Shown piece by piece: positions 45,700 through 56,280 of a stretch of DNA of 64,000 nucleotides; positions within the stretch are counted from its first letter, which is position 1; each line of letters starts with the position of its first letter. The translations under genes were made by a program, and so were the position numbers. This stretch comes from Capitulum mitella. Taxonomy: Eukaryota; Arthropoda; Thecostraca; Pollicipedomorpha; Pollicipedidae. The DNA is taken from contig CP099842.1 in the NCBI GenBank assembly GCA_030062745.1, positions 28,583,307-28,647,306 on the forward strand, given 5' to 3'. The notes below the pieces were generated by a model. The model did not search any database. It had not been told where the DNA came from and was given only the letters and a program-made list of their open reading frames with translations.

Positions 45700-47540
45700 C
45701 GAATGTGAGTGGATTTGTCGTGTCCAACGTGGTACGAGTGCCGGCAACTGCGATATGCTGAACACGAACTACAAAATTACACAACTGGCATTACATACAT
45801 CGGTGTCAGACGCCTTTTAGAGCAAACTTCAGAATCCACTCCAATTTCACCCCCGACCACTCGTCACCACGCACTCATCCGTGAGCGCTTCCCCCTCGCA
45901 CACTGCTGTCCCAGGTCCATTTGGACCGCTGCAGCCCAGCGTCGAGCAGGCCGCGGGAAAACGCCAACCAACGTTGCCGCGGGCCTGGTGTCAGGCATCC
46001 GGAAGCGTAAGCACATTTCCCCATCCAGATGCCGCCGGCATGGCGGCCGTTGGCAGAGCTTCGGTAGGAACGCGACTGCGCCAACGTGCTTCGAGTGCTG
46101 CACAAAGGTGCTGCGCCCGCCGCGTTCCAAGCCCTGGTCGACACCAGAACACAGCTGGATCTGAGCCAAACCGGAGCAGTCGCCGGGAGTCCCTGCGTCT
46201 CCCCGTCTGCGGCTTTCCTCTACAGTTCGCAGCCGCAAAAGATGTGGAGCACGCCCGTCTGTGAGTCTCATCCATGCAGTTAACTGATTTCGGACATTGT
46301 TTATTTTTTCTGTTTGTGTCGATGTCTTGTAATGCGTTCTGTTCTTGACCAATAATGCTGCGTACTTCAGGTTTTCCTGCATTCCTCGTATGACAACAGG
46401 AGGTGCACCCACCGCAGTGTCACAGTGCCGCGCATCATGATATTTTCTAAGTGCAGGGTGCAAGGAAAAGGACAATGACAATATTTTCATCAGACAAGGA
46501 CAACGCCAAGCGTTCATTATCCACACACGTGAAGAAACAAATCGGTTGACGCAAGCCGTTGACACAATCTGGATCACAAATACGTGCTGCGTAAAGTACC
46601 TATTCCCGTGTTACCCCAAAGTGCCTAGATAATACTGAACCTCCGCTAAATGAGAAGAAAGAAATGTGTTCACAAGTAAAAATTTGGGCATTTCCGAAGC
46701 CAGGGAATGGCATTTTGGTATAGGGAGTCGGCGAGCAAAACGGGACTTACATCGGGCTTACATTCATTCAGTCCATCCTCGAACTTCCTAAAGACTACCT
46801 CGTCAAACTTGCCTCGCAAGCATCCCAGCCTAGCCAGCGCCGAGCGCTCAAAATTCCGAAAGGTCAGGCTAGTGCAATTTTCTCGGGGAAGACCTGACTT
46901 TGAAAAGTTCTCCAGAGTACACCCGAGAATTCATCAAGTCATCGTCGCCCATAACTCCGCGAAATAAATCGGCCACGGCCGACGAGCCCGCAGGCTCATC
47001 ATACCAGCACGCACGACTGGGTCAGATGGTCCGACCAAAGGCTCGCTCGTCACGCCTCCGGACAGCCGCAGGGGCCTGCTAACAGCCGATAGCAAAACAC
47101 GGACAGCGTAGTAAGAAGCAAAAACTTTACGACTGTTAGCACGAAATCATTCTCACGACTAAGCTACACTGCACGTTGCAAAGGTCAGACAGAGCCTGCC
47201 TTGCCTTTCGAGTTGCCTGCAATGGAAACTGATGAACTGTGACTTTACAGAGGTACCGGAAATCGATGAGACAAACAGCTTCAAATGATGACAAAACATT
47301 TTCAATCAGAGGGTGGCCCGGACTACTAATGTTAACGCCCTGAAAAGGGCATGTGAAACTTCTGGCATAAGCCTCTGAGTCAATTCATGTCACTTACCAG
47401 GAATGTTATTGCTCTCTTCTGACAGACGTTATCTTAAACAGGAAAATAAATGAATGTACTCTGACTGCCAGAATTACCCATTAGGTACTGGGTAGTTGGG
47501 AAAACGGTCGAGCACGTATGCTCCAATTAATTCTAGTTTG
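45700..47540. other. Right edge of the GC-rich domain; no firm gene
   Basis: Base composition falls to ordinary levels by about 46.3 kb. A splice-like block on the plus strand (CTTTCCTCTACAG near 46225, then GTGAGT near 46260) and long frames on both strands at 45.86-46.58 kb were examined. None resembles a protein I know. The weak candidate at 46753-46930 is listed separately. Confidence 0.4.
46753..46930 (-). CDS. Candidate short coding block, open on both strands
   Basis: The minus strand is open for about 56 codons and reads RNFERSALARLGCLRGKFDE then VVFRKFEDGLN, with donor-like GTAAGC and GTAAGT just after. The plus strand is open over the same bases (46707-46967) and also looks protein-like. 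Which strand, if any, codes is undecided. It may be part of a repeated element. Confidence 0.25.
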
Positions 47541-47548
47541 TCTCCTAG
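47541..47548. repeat. 8-bp target-site duplication, left copy
   Basis: TCTCCTAG lies directly before the CAGGGCC terminus and is repeated exactly at 50928-50935 after the opposite terminus. Confidence 0.85.
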
Positions 47549-47664
47549 CAGGGCCTATTTTAAGGAAAAATGACTGTGGGGGCAATTCTGCGAACGAGAC
47601 GCATTGGCCGAGACCCCTCCGGGCATTTGCGTTCTCCTTATTGAATTTTGTCCATCTCATCTAT

Positions 47665-47717
47665 ATGTATGTATGTATGTATGTATATATATATATATAT
47701 ATATATTCTTAAGGAAA

Positions 47718-47782
<65 letters not shown>
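47665..47782. repeat. TATG/TA microsatellite inside the hAT-like element
   Basis: ATGT repeats pass into TA dinucleotides, split by a 19-bp spacer containing CTTAAGGAAATG. Confidence 0.92.
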
Positions 47783-47783
<1 letters not shown>

Positions 47784-48429
47784 CGAATTACGATGAACAC
47801 TTCCAGAGTGAACTCTCATTAACTGATATGTCTTTTGGAGGAAATCATGTGTGCAAAATATGGCCTTGGTCCAACACTTTTAACCACTTTCACACGAAGA
47901 TCGTATGTCGTTTGTGCTGGATTTTATTTTATTTTGATGAAATTCGCGCCGGCTTTTGTGCATTCCGAGCATATTTAAAGTACAAGAACACCATTCCATT
48001 TATCCCCAGCAAGAACTCATTTTCCCTGGGAGATTCGTTCAGGGAGAGGTGTGTCTGAAATGCCCCCAAACGTGTTTTGTGCTTCAGTTTTTTTTTAAAC
48101 CAAGCGCACGACATGCATAATATGCACATCATAGTACTCCTTTTGACACAATGGATCGAAAGACACTTCACATTCTGTCTCAGGTCATAGGTCACTGGTC
48201 CTGTCGGCAGCAGTGTGGCTTAGGTGGGAATGATACTTCAACCCTCTTTGTGGTCTCGGGGTTCTGGCGACGATGCTATTCGACGACTTGCACCAGGTAC
48301 TGCTTTTGCCTTTCATCCTTCGTCAGTATCTTGTTGTACACTTGGATAAGAGTCACAGCTCGTTCGGCGAAGTCGCTAACTACCGCGATCCCGCACAGGA
48401 CTTACTCACGATAACTCACGATAACCATC

Positions 48430-49793
48430 GCTAGGCTAGATTTCGGCGAGCTTCTCACGGCAGAAAACGACAACACGACCCTTGGAGGAGAAAAACGTCT
48501 CGGCCACTGCTGGCTCTAGGTCTTCATAAATCATGAGTTCAAGCTTGTTCCAATTAATGAACCTCCATCTCTTCTTGAAGCGCCTGAACAAGGAGATCCC
48601 GGTCCCGAGGACGGACCGAAGCACGTGGAGAAAACCGCCTCTGCCACCAGTTCGAAGATATGATGACGACAAGCGAAGTGAATAGGCTGTCACTCAAGCT
48701 TCTGTCGAAGAAGCGTGCTTGCTCCCACAACTTGCCCAGTATTGTTGGAGGTGGTGTCGAAGCTCATGCCGACGACCTTGTCCGAAACCTCCCAGTCAAT
48801 GCGCGACGTCGACTGGCGTTGCTCCGGCTCTACTTACAATGACAGGGAGTCGTTCCACCTTTTCCTTTCCATCGTCAGTTAACAGTTTTCCGTCCCAGTG
48901 GACCACCAGGTTGAGTGACGCGGAGAAAGAATGCTAGATTTCGTCCGCAATGGCTTTCCTCTGCGATCTACGTGCCTGCATGGCCGAACTTCCGAACCTG
49001 ATCACCACTTTAGGGGAGTCGTGGCCGAGGGCCGAAGCCGTCGCCGATAGGAAGTGGGTTGCAGGGTGATCACTGAGCTTGGTCCGATCGAGGGCTGCTG
49101 CCTGACCAGGAGTGGCGATGTTCTTGGCTCTCCTGCAGGGCCGCTTCGAAGGCATGGCCAAGGGCTGCGGGTCATCCTGATCTGTCAGTTGTGTGTTGTC
49201 GGTAGACGAGTATTCCAACTGGGCACTTGCCTCCTGCTCGGTCTGCGCTTAGTTTAACGGCGGGACCTTTAAAGCTTCGGCCTACTGTTGTCGCTGAAGA
49301 ACTCGCTCCTCCTTCTCCGAAGGGAACTTATCGAATACCACCATGACGCCTTGGCGACCTGGCTCCCTTTGGGCCTGAAGAATGTCTTTATCCTCTTGGT
49401 TTTGATGATCTTAATGGTGCCGACAAGGGCAAGGTCAAAAAGGTTTTTATAGTTGTCCCTAAATCCATTCTTGTCAATTTCCGGGGTGGACCTCAAGCAT
49501 TTGCCTTTGATGACAGTTTGGTACTGGTCAAGCTTCCTGTTGAGCTTCTTTATTACGTTCCGCTCCGGTGCAGTGAGAATACGGGCTTTGTTCCACACCT
49601 TCATCATTTCACGGACGATCTGTGTTCTGACGTACCTCTCGGTAAGCCTATCCACACGGTGGGACTGAAAATATTGCTGCGGCACTTCTCCCCGCGAAGG
49701 CAGTTCTGAGCACCGGTCAACCAAAGTTCGGCTTTTTTCTCGTGGCGCAGCCATAGTGGCACAGACTTCTGTTATAAAAGGTACTTTCTGCAT
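48430..49793 (-). pseudogene. Broken copy of an uncharacterised repetitive protein family (HWDGK / FDTT type)
   Basis: On the minus strand a chain of fragments in shifting frames resembles a large, unnamed protein family repeated in arthropod and cnidarian genomes (recognised from memory). The first frame, 49793-49269, has a DKNGFRDNYKNLFDLA segment. The second, 49218-48934, has AALDRTKLSDHPATHFLSA and ALGHD. After a stop it resumes as NLVVHWDGKLL near 48.9 kb, then VGMSFDTTSNNTG near 48.76 kb. The last frame, 48693-48436, has LFRRFKKRWRFINWNKLE and VVVFCREKLAEI. The part that usually follows (a GVPPRG-like region) is missing. Stops and frame changes show it is not functional. It lies wholly inside the hAT-like element, which suggests such elements can carry this family. 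Confidence 0.65.
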
Positions 49794-50927
49794 TGACGCA
49801 GGTGGTCCTTAAATATCCTGACGTCTAAGAACGCGCGGGAAATTGCCAGACCGGCACCATGGGTTACCGTGGCATGGCAAGGTGTGGTACTTCAAATAAA
49901 TAAGTCACAGTCTGCAAACGATGGCCAGAATATTGACGAGATGTTGCGGCAGCTTCGATTCTTCCCTAAATGAGGCAGTAAGTTGCCTGTCCGGGATAGT
50001 TTCTGTTGATCTAATCTATCCCCAAAATACAGTTTCTCACCAAATTTTGGCCATATGTTTTTCAACACCGCGCAAAAGTGCAAAAGCTGTCCCAACACAG
50101 GCAGAATAAACTGCTCCATTTCCAGCTTATCGGCCCCAAAATAAAAAAGTCACCTCAAATTGAAATATTCGCCTTCGCCCCGCCTCAGTGAGATATCAAC
50201 ACCCGTCATTATCTGCAGTCTTGGCTATGCCATGTTCGTGAAGCAGGTGAAGCATGCTCATGGGATGCACAAACCCATGCACAAGGAGCAGAAAGAGTGG
50301 CGGTTTTAATATATGATTGATTAATTTTCTGTTTTCCATGCGTAAAACTCGGGTTTAACCGCCTAGTTCAATAAAGTTCTACAAATTAGGTACTGGGATT
50401 TTAGCAGGGTTTTCGGATCAGGATGACTGATGATGACTACAGCACTGCTGGACTGTTGCCGCATTCATATAAACATTATCTCAACAAAGCGAAACCGCCC
50501 TGCCCACCAGCTCACCCTTCAGTTTTCTTGCGCTTGAACACATCAAAGATGGTCATCATCATTTTTAACGTGCTTACGATGCGATGAAACGCCTTGGCCG
50601 CCCACCAGACAATCGCGGCATCGGGTGCCGGCGTACTAATTACGAAACACGCTCGCCAGCGGTCACTGGTGTGCCTGCAATACGTATTATAAAATGATGC
50701 TTCTAAGTGTGCTCCCATATTACTCAATGATTCAACACATCCTTTGTTGATAAGATGCTGCTTCGCGAGACTCGTGCGCAGCGCTTTATGGAATACTCTC
50801 CTGGTTACGCTAGTGCACCCGGCTGTTTTTTTTTCTTTGCATGGGCAAAGGCTCTTGACTGGGGGGCAAAGTGTCCGACTGAGGGGGCATTTGCCCCCCC
50901 CCAGTTAAGATGTTAAAATAGGCCCTG

Positions 50928-50935
50928 TCTCCTAG
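50928..50935. repeat. 8-bp target-site duplication, right copy
   Basis: TCTCCTAG lies directly after the GGCCCTG terminus and is identical to 47541-47548. Confidence 0.85.
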
Positions 50936-52239
50936 TCGATGACAAGCAGGGCCATTAAACGGCGGTTACGTCCCTCCCTCTGCATCTTCTAGCCAATAAG
51001 CACGGGGTTGGATCCACTTTGATCGCTTTCATGACCCTTGCCTCAGGTGAAATCTGCAACAAACTGAAAAATGAAAAACAAGGTCTCACGATAGAGAATT
51101 TCGTGAACGGAACACCGGTTAACAACTATTTTTCACCCACCTCACTGATTTCTGGGAGCTTTTTCAGTCACACACAACGTTTGGCACCACTGGTGCCGGC
51201 ACACTTGAAACCATCCTTTCAACACACAGCCTGGAAGTACTGTGAAAAGCGGGCGGACAGTTTTTTTTTATCCACTTGTAAATACAGTAATCCTAACTCC
51301 GAACTCATCAGAGCAGCTGAACCACACTGGATTGTTCTTCGGCCAAAGACGACACGCCGCCCGGACTATGCCATATACCTACACTACGTCCTGAAAACAA
51401 TGCCGTCCACGCCCGTTTGTCAGAACATGGTCATGGGCGGAAAACCCTGCGGAGTGCTTCAGAATTAAACATACCTGAAGTCCGCCTACGCGCTACTAGT
51501 CGGCTCACGACCAGATCAGCTCACGTCCTGATTCGGTTCTAAGCCTTTGAGAGCCAATCCAGCAAGCGCTGAACAGTCCGAGGTCCCCACCACGACTCCG
51601 CGCAACTCGGAGAAGCATACTCATTTCCAGTCAGGAAAGGCAGTGTTTTCATGAGTAATGTCGGCTGCCTGTAATGGAGTGCTGCAAGTCTTCCCCGGAG
51701 GCATATTCATTATTACCGCAGTAACAGGTTTATCTTCTTCGCAACACTTAATAGGCCTTTCGAAACGCTACGGACAGCGGGAGCCGCAGATAGCTGTGTG
51801 ATGCAGACAACGGGGCACATTTACATCGCTTTTATCCCACGTCCACTGACGGTGGCTAGCTGAGATGGTCGGAATGAACAGCATTTTCCCCTAGTATGAA
51901 ATCTTAAGAGCAAGTTTTGTTCGTCAGAATCTCGACAAAACCGCGTGGTTCCCAACTTCACCTACACGCTATTATTCATCCCCAGAATTTCGCAAGCAAC
52001 TTACGTACAACAAACTGATATATGCGTCCTCATAGTTCCTCACGTCTTGCATTTTTCACTCTCAAACAATGGCTGCAGCTATTTTACGACCCTCCTTAAG
52101 AAGATATGTAAACTCCATCCAAACTCCATTCCTTTATGTGGCCACCCATGGCTGATCGATGCCACTCTTCTTTCCAGTTCATCGTTCGACCAGCTTTGTA
52201 GTACGGAGGATGCGTATGGGCACCAACGACCCGTGCAAG
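50936..52239. other. Region without a recognised gene
   Basis: A 149-codon plus-strand frame (51019-51468) is the longest in this area. It has no recognisable motif and no supporting splice or start context, so I leave it uncalled. No repeat was recognised. Confidence 0.4.
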
Positions 52240-52337
52240 CTAAGGTGGAGCGTGGAGATTCAGGACAGAACAGACAGCCTGAAGAATCACCAATCGTGTG
52301 AAACTTGGCTCAACAGCTGTAAGAACGTCTTCAAATT
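52240..52337 (-). CDS. Candidate last exon of an unidentified minus-strand gene
   Basis: After AGTTTCAG the frame completes a glutamate and reads FEDVLTAVEPSFTRLVILQA then VCSVLNLHAPP and a TAG at 52240. If the preceding 66 bp are kept, the stretch INRKKSTPRKVSEFEDVLTA faintly recalls a doublecortin-type repeat. That is an impression only. No AATAAA was seen close downstream. Confidence 0.38.
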
Positions 52338-52403
52338 CTGAAACTTTTCGCGGAGTGCTTTTTTTACGATTTATGGGTATGAGCATGGTTGATCGGGTCT
52401 TAC

Positions 52404-52479
52404 CAGCCTCTGCTGCGGAGGCATTATCGCGAGAAAGGACGCTTCGATTCTGGCCATTACCGCTCCCAGAGAGCAACGC
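52404..52479 (-). CDS. Candidate exon of an unidentified minus-strand gene
   Basis: The block follows a strong acceptor (GACTTCTTCCACGTTCAG) and ends at GTAAGA. It reads ALLSGSGNGQNRSVLSRDNA then SAAEA in phase 0 and leaves one base. Phases agree with 52910-52857 before it and 52337-52240 after it. The next 66 bp may be a very short intron or, since they are open and divisible by three, may be retained as 22 more residues. I do not recognise the protein. Confidence 0.45.
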
Positions 52480-52856
52480 CTGAACGTGGAAGAAGTCCGT
52501 GAAACTGTAAACGCAAAGGCAAACCAACACACCAAGACCATATCTCGCTCTACGGGCGGCCAACACCCGCAAATTTACCAGAACAGGCCCTGCATAGATT
52601 ACGAAGCGATTTTTTGCCAACGCCCCGTCCCGTCACGGTGCGAAACGTTATTACGCACAGGACCCCTCTCCACTAAACACGCAACGGCACAGGCAAAACC
52701 ACAAATCATTATCTTATCGTACACCGCCAGTGGTCGACAGGATGCTGTGCTTTCAGCCGGCAACTCTCCCTGCTGGACACGTTTTTATATCTTTTTAACA
52801 GGAAAGGTCTGCTGACGGCCAACGTGTCCCCTTACACGTCCTCACGTTCTACTCAC

Positions 52857-52910
52857 CGACGGACCAAACACTTCGAATGCATCCTTGAAATTCACAACTG
52901 AATCAGTTAG
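52857..52910 (-). CDS. Candidate exon of an unidentified minus-strand gene
   Basis: Fifty-four nt between CATATTTCAG and a GTGAGT donor read in phase 0 as LTDSVVNFKDAFEVFGPS, a balanced protein-like peptide. The exon ends in phase 0, as the next candidate exon at 52479 requires. The transposon end at 52934 lies just upstream and contributes TTAAC, which could act as branch point. The product is unknown. Confidence 0.45.
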
Positions 52911-52933
52911 CTGAAATATGCACATGTAGTTAA

Positions 52934-53828
52934 CCCTATTCCCGGAGGGCTAGACGGTATGGTCGATTCCCGGCACGGGGGCGGACTCGGCCCCCCCTGA
53001 GATCTCGAGAACTACTTGTCCGATTTCATCGCAACAAACGGCAATCGATTTGCCGTAACGTGAACCATATTCCTATAAAAAAAATCAAAATTTCGAAATT
53101 TGTGGATGTAGGGGAGCAAAAATGTCAAAATAGGGGGTACTTTTGGACTTCTTATAACTCCATTGTTTATCGACCGATTTCAATGAAACTGGCATGAATG
53201 GAGAGACTATGGATAGGGCTTTTATCATGGGTCCACAAATTTGAAATTTTGAGAAAATTCATGAGCGTTCACAGGGTTTCAAAAATAGGAGGATTAGTTT
53301 TCTAACAAATGAATGAACAAAAAGGGGAAAAACACTTTTTTGGCTTCTGTTAATCATGCTATGCTAAAGACGTACAAATCGCATTACAATGTTTGTATAA
53401 TGTTAGCATAGGCGGTGCCAGGGACATGGAAAAAGGGAAACTGTCATGGTCACACGTTCTTCAGATCAACTTGTGACCTTTGCCCTTAAATGACCTCCAG
53501 TGACCTTGGGGTCACTTGGAATGATCTCGTGTGCATTTGATATTATCTGTAAACGTTTTCAATCATTTGAATTCACTCTATTCCAAAAATTTCATTTTAT
53601 GGCTATTGCGATATAGGGTACTGACATTTTAGGTCATAGCTCCGTGACCCGACCTGATATCAAGTTAAACCTGAGCGGACTAGAATTGTGAAATTTTGTC
53701 GCAGCGCATAGAAAGAATAGCTAAGAAAAGTGATGAAGTTCGTGACGCTGCGTTAAAAAGCCTGGAATTGGCAAGCAAAAAACCCGTGGGTGAAAAAAAG
53801 GATTCAGCCCCCCCTACCGGGAATAGGG
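52934..53828. mobile_element. piggyBac-like non-autonomous element, 895 bp, TTAA-flanked
   Basis: The element begins CCCTATTCCCGG and ends CCGGGAATAGGG, a perfect 12-bp terminal inverted repeat. It is flanked on both sides by TTAA (52930-52933 and 53829-53832). A TTAA target and CCC-starting ends are typical of piggyBac-type transposons. No transposase frame is present. The interior contains TGACCT-rich sequence (about 53.47-53.52 kb). A related copy in the opposite orientation starts at 63046. The element sits 19-22 bp upstream of a candidate splice acceptor on the minus strand. Confidence 0.75.
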
Positions 53829-54149
53829 TTAAAGCGATCGCATGTACCGTATTTACTAGTTAAACGCATTTCTTAAGTTTCCTGTTTTTTTTTTTTTTAG
53901 CAAAGTCGTCTAGGTTATGTGTCAGATCTGCAAAATTATTCATCTACAGGCACACTACCGTTTCGAGACACTCCCATCTCAACATCAGAGTGCCGAAAAA
54001 CTGACACAAGTAACCGTTTGAAAATCATTCATAACACACCAGGCTTACATATAATACACACCATTAGCCGGGAAAATAAGGAAGTGGATAAAAGGCTAAT
54101 CCTTGTGTTTCACTTACAAACAGTCCGAACACCAAAGAAAGGGTGGATT

Positions 54150-54620
54150 CTTAGGAGCTAACGCCCGGGCACCAGCAACTCTAGGGTGATACAAGAATTT
54201 AGTTTTTTGTTCAGAGCTGGCGAGTATTCATGAATATACACCCTTTCCCATATTTGAAGTCGTCTCGCATCATAGCATACGCGCCACATGGTCGCACCGT
54301 TCGTAAGCTGTTGTCACGTATGGTCCGTCAAGTTCTTGTTTCAAGTGTTGTAGTGGCGCGAGGTCACCTGGATGCAAAGTGGGTCGCCGTGAAGGTGTCG
54401 TTGTTGTGACACCCAAGTAGTGTACTGGGTGAAGTTTGCAGCCTTCGTAGCCACAAGCAAATTGGTACATTGCGTTGGTGCTATTTAGTTTATGTAGCCG
54501 TGCGTGATTGTTTTGGGAAAGGAAATCGGAAATTTTTCTGTCACTGTAATCGGTGATTAACTGTAGTTTTTCCGAGTGTTTAACTGAACATATCGTTACA
54601 CAATTTCCTTTAACGCTTTT
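54150..54620 (-). pseudogene. Relic of a Penelope-like retroelement (GIY-YIG endonuclease end)
   Basis: On the minus strand the frame 54470-54270 contains FACGYEGCKLHPVHYLGVTT followed by TTPSRRPTLH. After a frameshift near 54.27 kb it continues CYDARRLQIWERVYIHEY and SPALNKKLN. This order (a Cys-rich lead, a YIG-like motif, TTTT-SRR, then an LQ-W-E--YI segment before -PALN) matches the GIY-YIG endonuclease at the C-terminus of Penelope-like elements. The glutamate of WERVYI would be the catalytic residue. The frame is broken and the reverse-transcriptase part was not recognised, so this is a dead 3' fragment. Confidence 0.6.
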
Positions 54621-56280
54621 TCGTCCTGTCTGTAGGAAGCTGCCATTTGCTTTTGGTAGTAAAGTGTAATCTGATTGGATAGTTCATGCTGTGTCGGACC
54701 AGTAAAGTACTTGTCCACATATCCTTATACCCTTATATCCAAAATCAGGGCATGGTTTCCAGAAATGGTCATTTTTTCAGGGTAAACTTCAAACCGCTGC
54801 AATGAATATAGTTTTCAAGTCAGACTTTCAAACTTTTTAAGAGTGCACAGATAACCAACCGTAAAAAACACAAAGGTACTCTAACTGATCTGAGGTCAGG
54901 TCACGAGGCCAGATCGAGGTGGAAGTTCCAAAAATATTTCCGACCACAGAACTGGTATTCTAATCATCTCAGCTAAAAAGGTCGGAACATACAGGTAAAA
55001 GACCACTTCATCTTCTACCGGTGTACCAAGTTTCAGGTCCATATGACGTCAGGTGACGGAGAGATGACAAAAATGTGTTGCATTTTGCAAAAAATGCAAA
55101 AAAAAAAAATGAAAAATGACAAAAAGCCGGAGGACGCAGTGAAGTTTTTACTTACTAGTTCTAAACTTTCGTAGTAAAATCATACCGGATGACTAGTTGG
55201 CTCGTGGAACACATTTTTGCAATTTTCATTTTTTCGAGGTCGCTTTAGGTCAGTGACGGAGGTTGACCTCAGATGACCTTGGGTGGCCTTGGTGGCAGAA
55301 ATCTGAACCGTGAGGTACTTTTGAGCGCTAATTCGAATTAAGCACCAGCATTTACCCCCGAAATACCACAAAACAAGATCACGATCCTTCGTGGAATTAC
55401 ATCCATGTGGTTAAGTTGTGCTGAAGCAATAATTTACGCATAAATATTGGCCCAAGCATTCCAAACCATATACTACCTACTGCAGTTTTATGTAGCTTAC
55501 AAAAATGGGTCATACATCTTGGTGCTGTGAAGAACAGTTTTCGCGGTACAAACGAGTCTGGCGAGCCGCACTAAACCTGACCCTCTCTGACCTCACGTAA
55601 CCTTGAAGGTAATGCTCTACAAACATCAAACCTCTACATAAGAGTTCCTTTAGGCCTGCATCCACGCTTGAAATCTGGGGGATGTAGCCCCGTTAGTTTT
55701 TTAGATCTGGGGGGGGGGGGAACTGACCCTCCAACCGAGCGCGTTATATTTGACAGGCTACCCGTGCGAGTGTAGAGTAGCCTGCTCGGTGAGAGCATGG
55801 ACGGCAGTGATAAGGATGCAAACAAAACTTTAACCCAAAAACTTTGAAACGCAAGAAAAGAACTTCGGGAAAACGTAGAAAAGTAATAAGCCCTCTCTAT
55901 ATGTTTTAGTGAACAAAAAAGATGCAGTAACATGTGCCATGCATTTCACAAATATATGACAATTCTACATTTGCCTCTGAGCATGACCAAACGCACCCCA
56001 GCAACACCCATTCCCACTGCAATCATACATAATGGTACGCTCGGATGCCTCCATTCCTTAAATGCCATCCAATTTATGACAGACCCCAACTTTCGATTTC
56101 AAAAAGTTCTGGGAAAAGCCCACCTTCAGAAGCTTTCAAAAACATGTCGGAACAGCATTGGTGGTACCTGATAAGGCAAGCTCTGGAATAAAACGGTTTG
56201 CAACTGAATACTGGGAAAATAATGCACAGGAGTCCACGTGCCTTCCTGGTAGCCTCACTTTGCCTACAGCCCAAGTCATG

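Larger units (their letters stand above)
10000..45700. other. About 35-kb GC- and CpG-rich domain around ELK
   Basis: Between about 10.0 and 45.7 kb the sequence is dominated by C and G, with CpG everywhere and words such as CCGGCCGG and GGCCGGC repeated. Both sides change quickly to sequence with roughly balanced bases. The block includes all ELK coding exons, so it belongs to the animal genome and is not bacterial contamination. Small AT-richer islands lie at about 10.75-11.1, 14.9-15.2, 19.0, 24.8-25.3, 27.6-28.1 and 45.1-45.3 kb. Its edges are approximate and were judged by eye. Confidence 0.8.
31510..45700. other. GC-rich region upstream of the candidate first ELK exon; no gene supported
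   Basis: This stretch of about 14 kb probably contains the ELK promoter region and untranslated first exon or exons, but I could not place them. It holds a GGC tract (39.7 kb), a GCTGC pentamer array (37.5 kb), a CTG run (35.7 kb), a 24-bp duplication (44.35 kb) and a degenerate 38-bp repeat (42.9 kb). Open frames here overlap on both strands and are arginine-, alanine-, proline- and glycine-rich, as random GC-rich DNA would give. Confidence 0.5.
47549..50927. mobile_element. hAT-like DNA transposon, 3,379 bp, 15-bp inverted ends, 8-bp target duplication
   Basis: The left end is CAGGGCCTATTTTAA (47549-47563) and the right end is its exact reverse complement (50913-50927). Both are flanked by the identical octamer TCTCCTAG (47541-47548 and 50928-50935). 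Terminal CAGGG and an 8-bp target duplication are features of the hAT superfamily. The subterminal regions also mirror each other through GGGGGCA motifs. Inside are a TA microsatellite (47.67-47.78 kb) and a broken minus-strand coding region (48.43-49.79 kb). No recognisable hAT transposase remains, so assignment rests on the ends alone. Confidence 0.85.

Noticed and set aside
10010-45700. Dozens of open frames of 100-440 codons on both strands in the GC-rich domain
   Set aside because: They overlap each other on opposite strands, are almost purely Arg/Ala/Pro/Gly, and lack splice or motif support. GC-rich DNA simply has few stop codons. Only the frames belonging to ELK are kept.
10000-45700. 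Bacterial contamination as the source of the GC-rich block
   Set aside because: It contains spliced ELK exons with standard introns and is continuous with typical animal repeats on both sides.
45864-46577. 237-codon minus-strand frame at the domain edge
   Set aside because: No recognisable motif, and a competing plus-strand frame with splice-like borders covers part of it.
51019-51468. 149-codon plus-strand frame
   Set aside because: No similarity or motif recognised. One frame of this length in 64 kb is not surprising.
52934-53000. tRNA-like T-loop string GGTCGATTCCCGGC
   Set aside because: It is the subterminal part of the TTAA element and no cloverleaf can be drawn.
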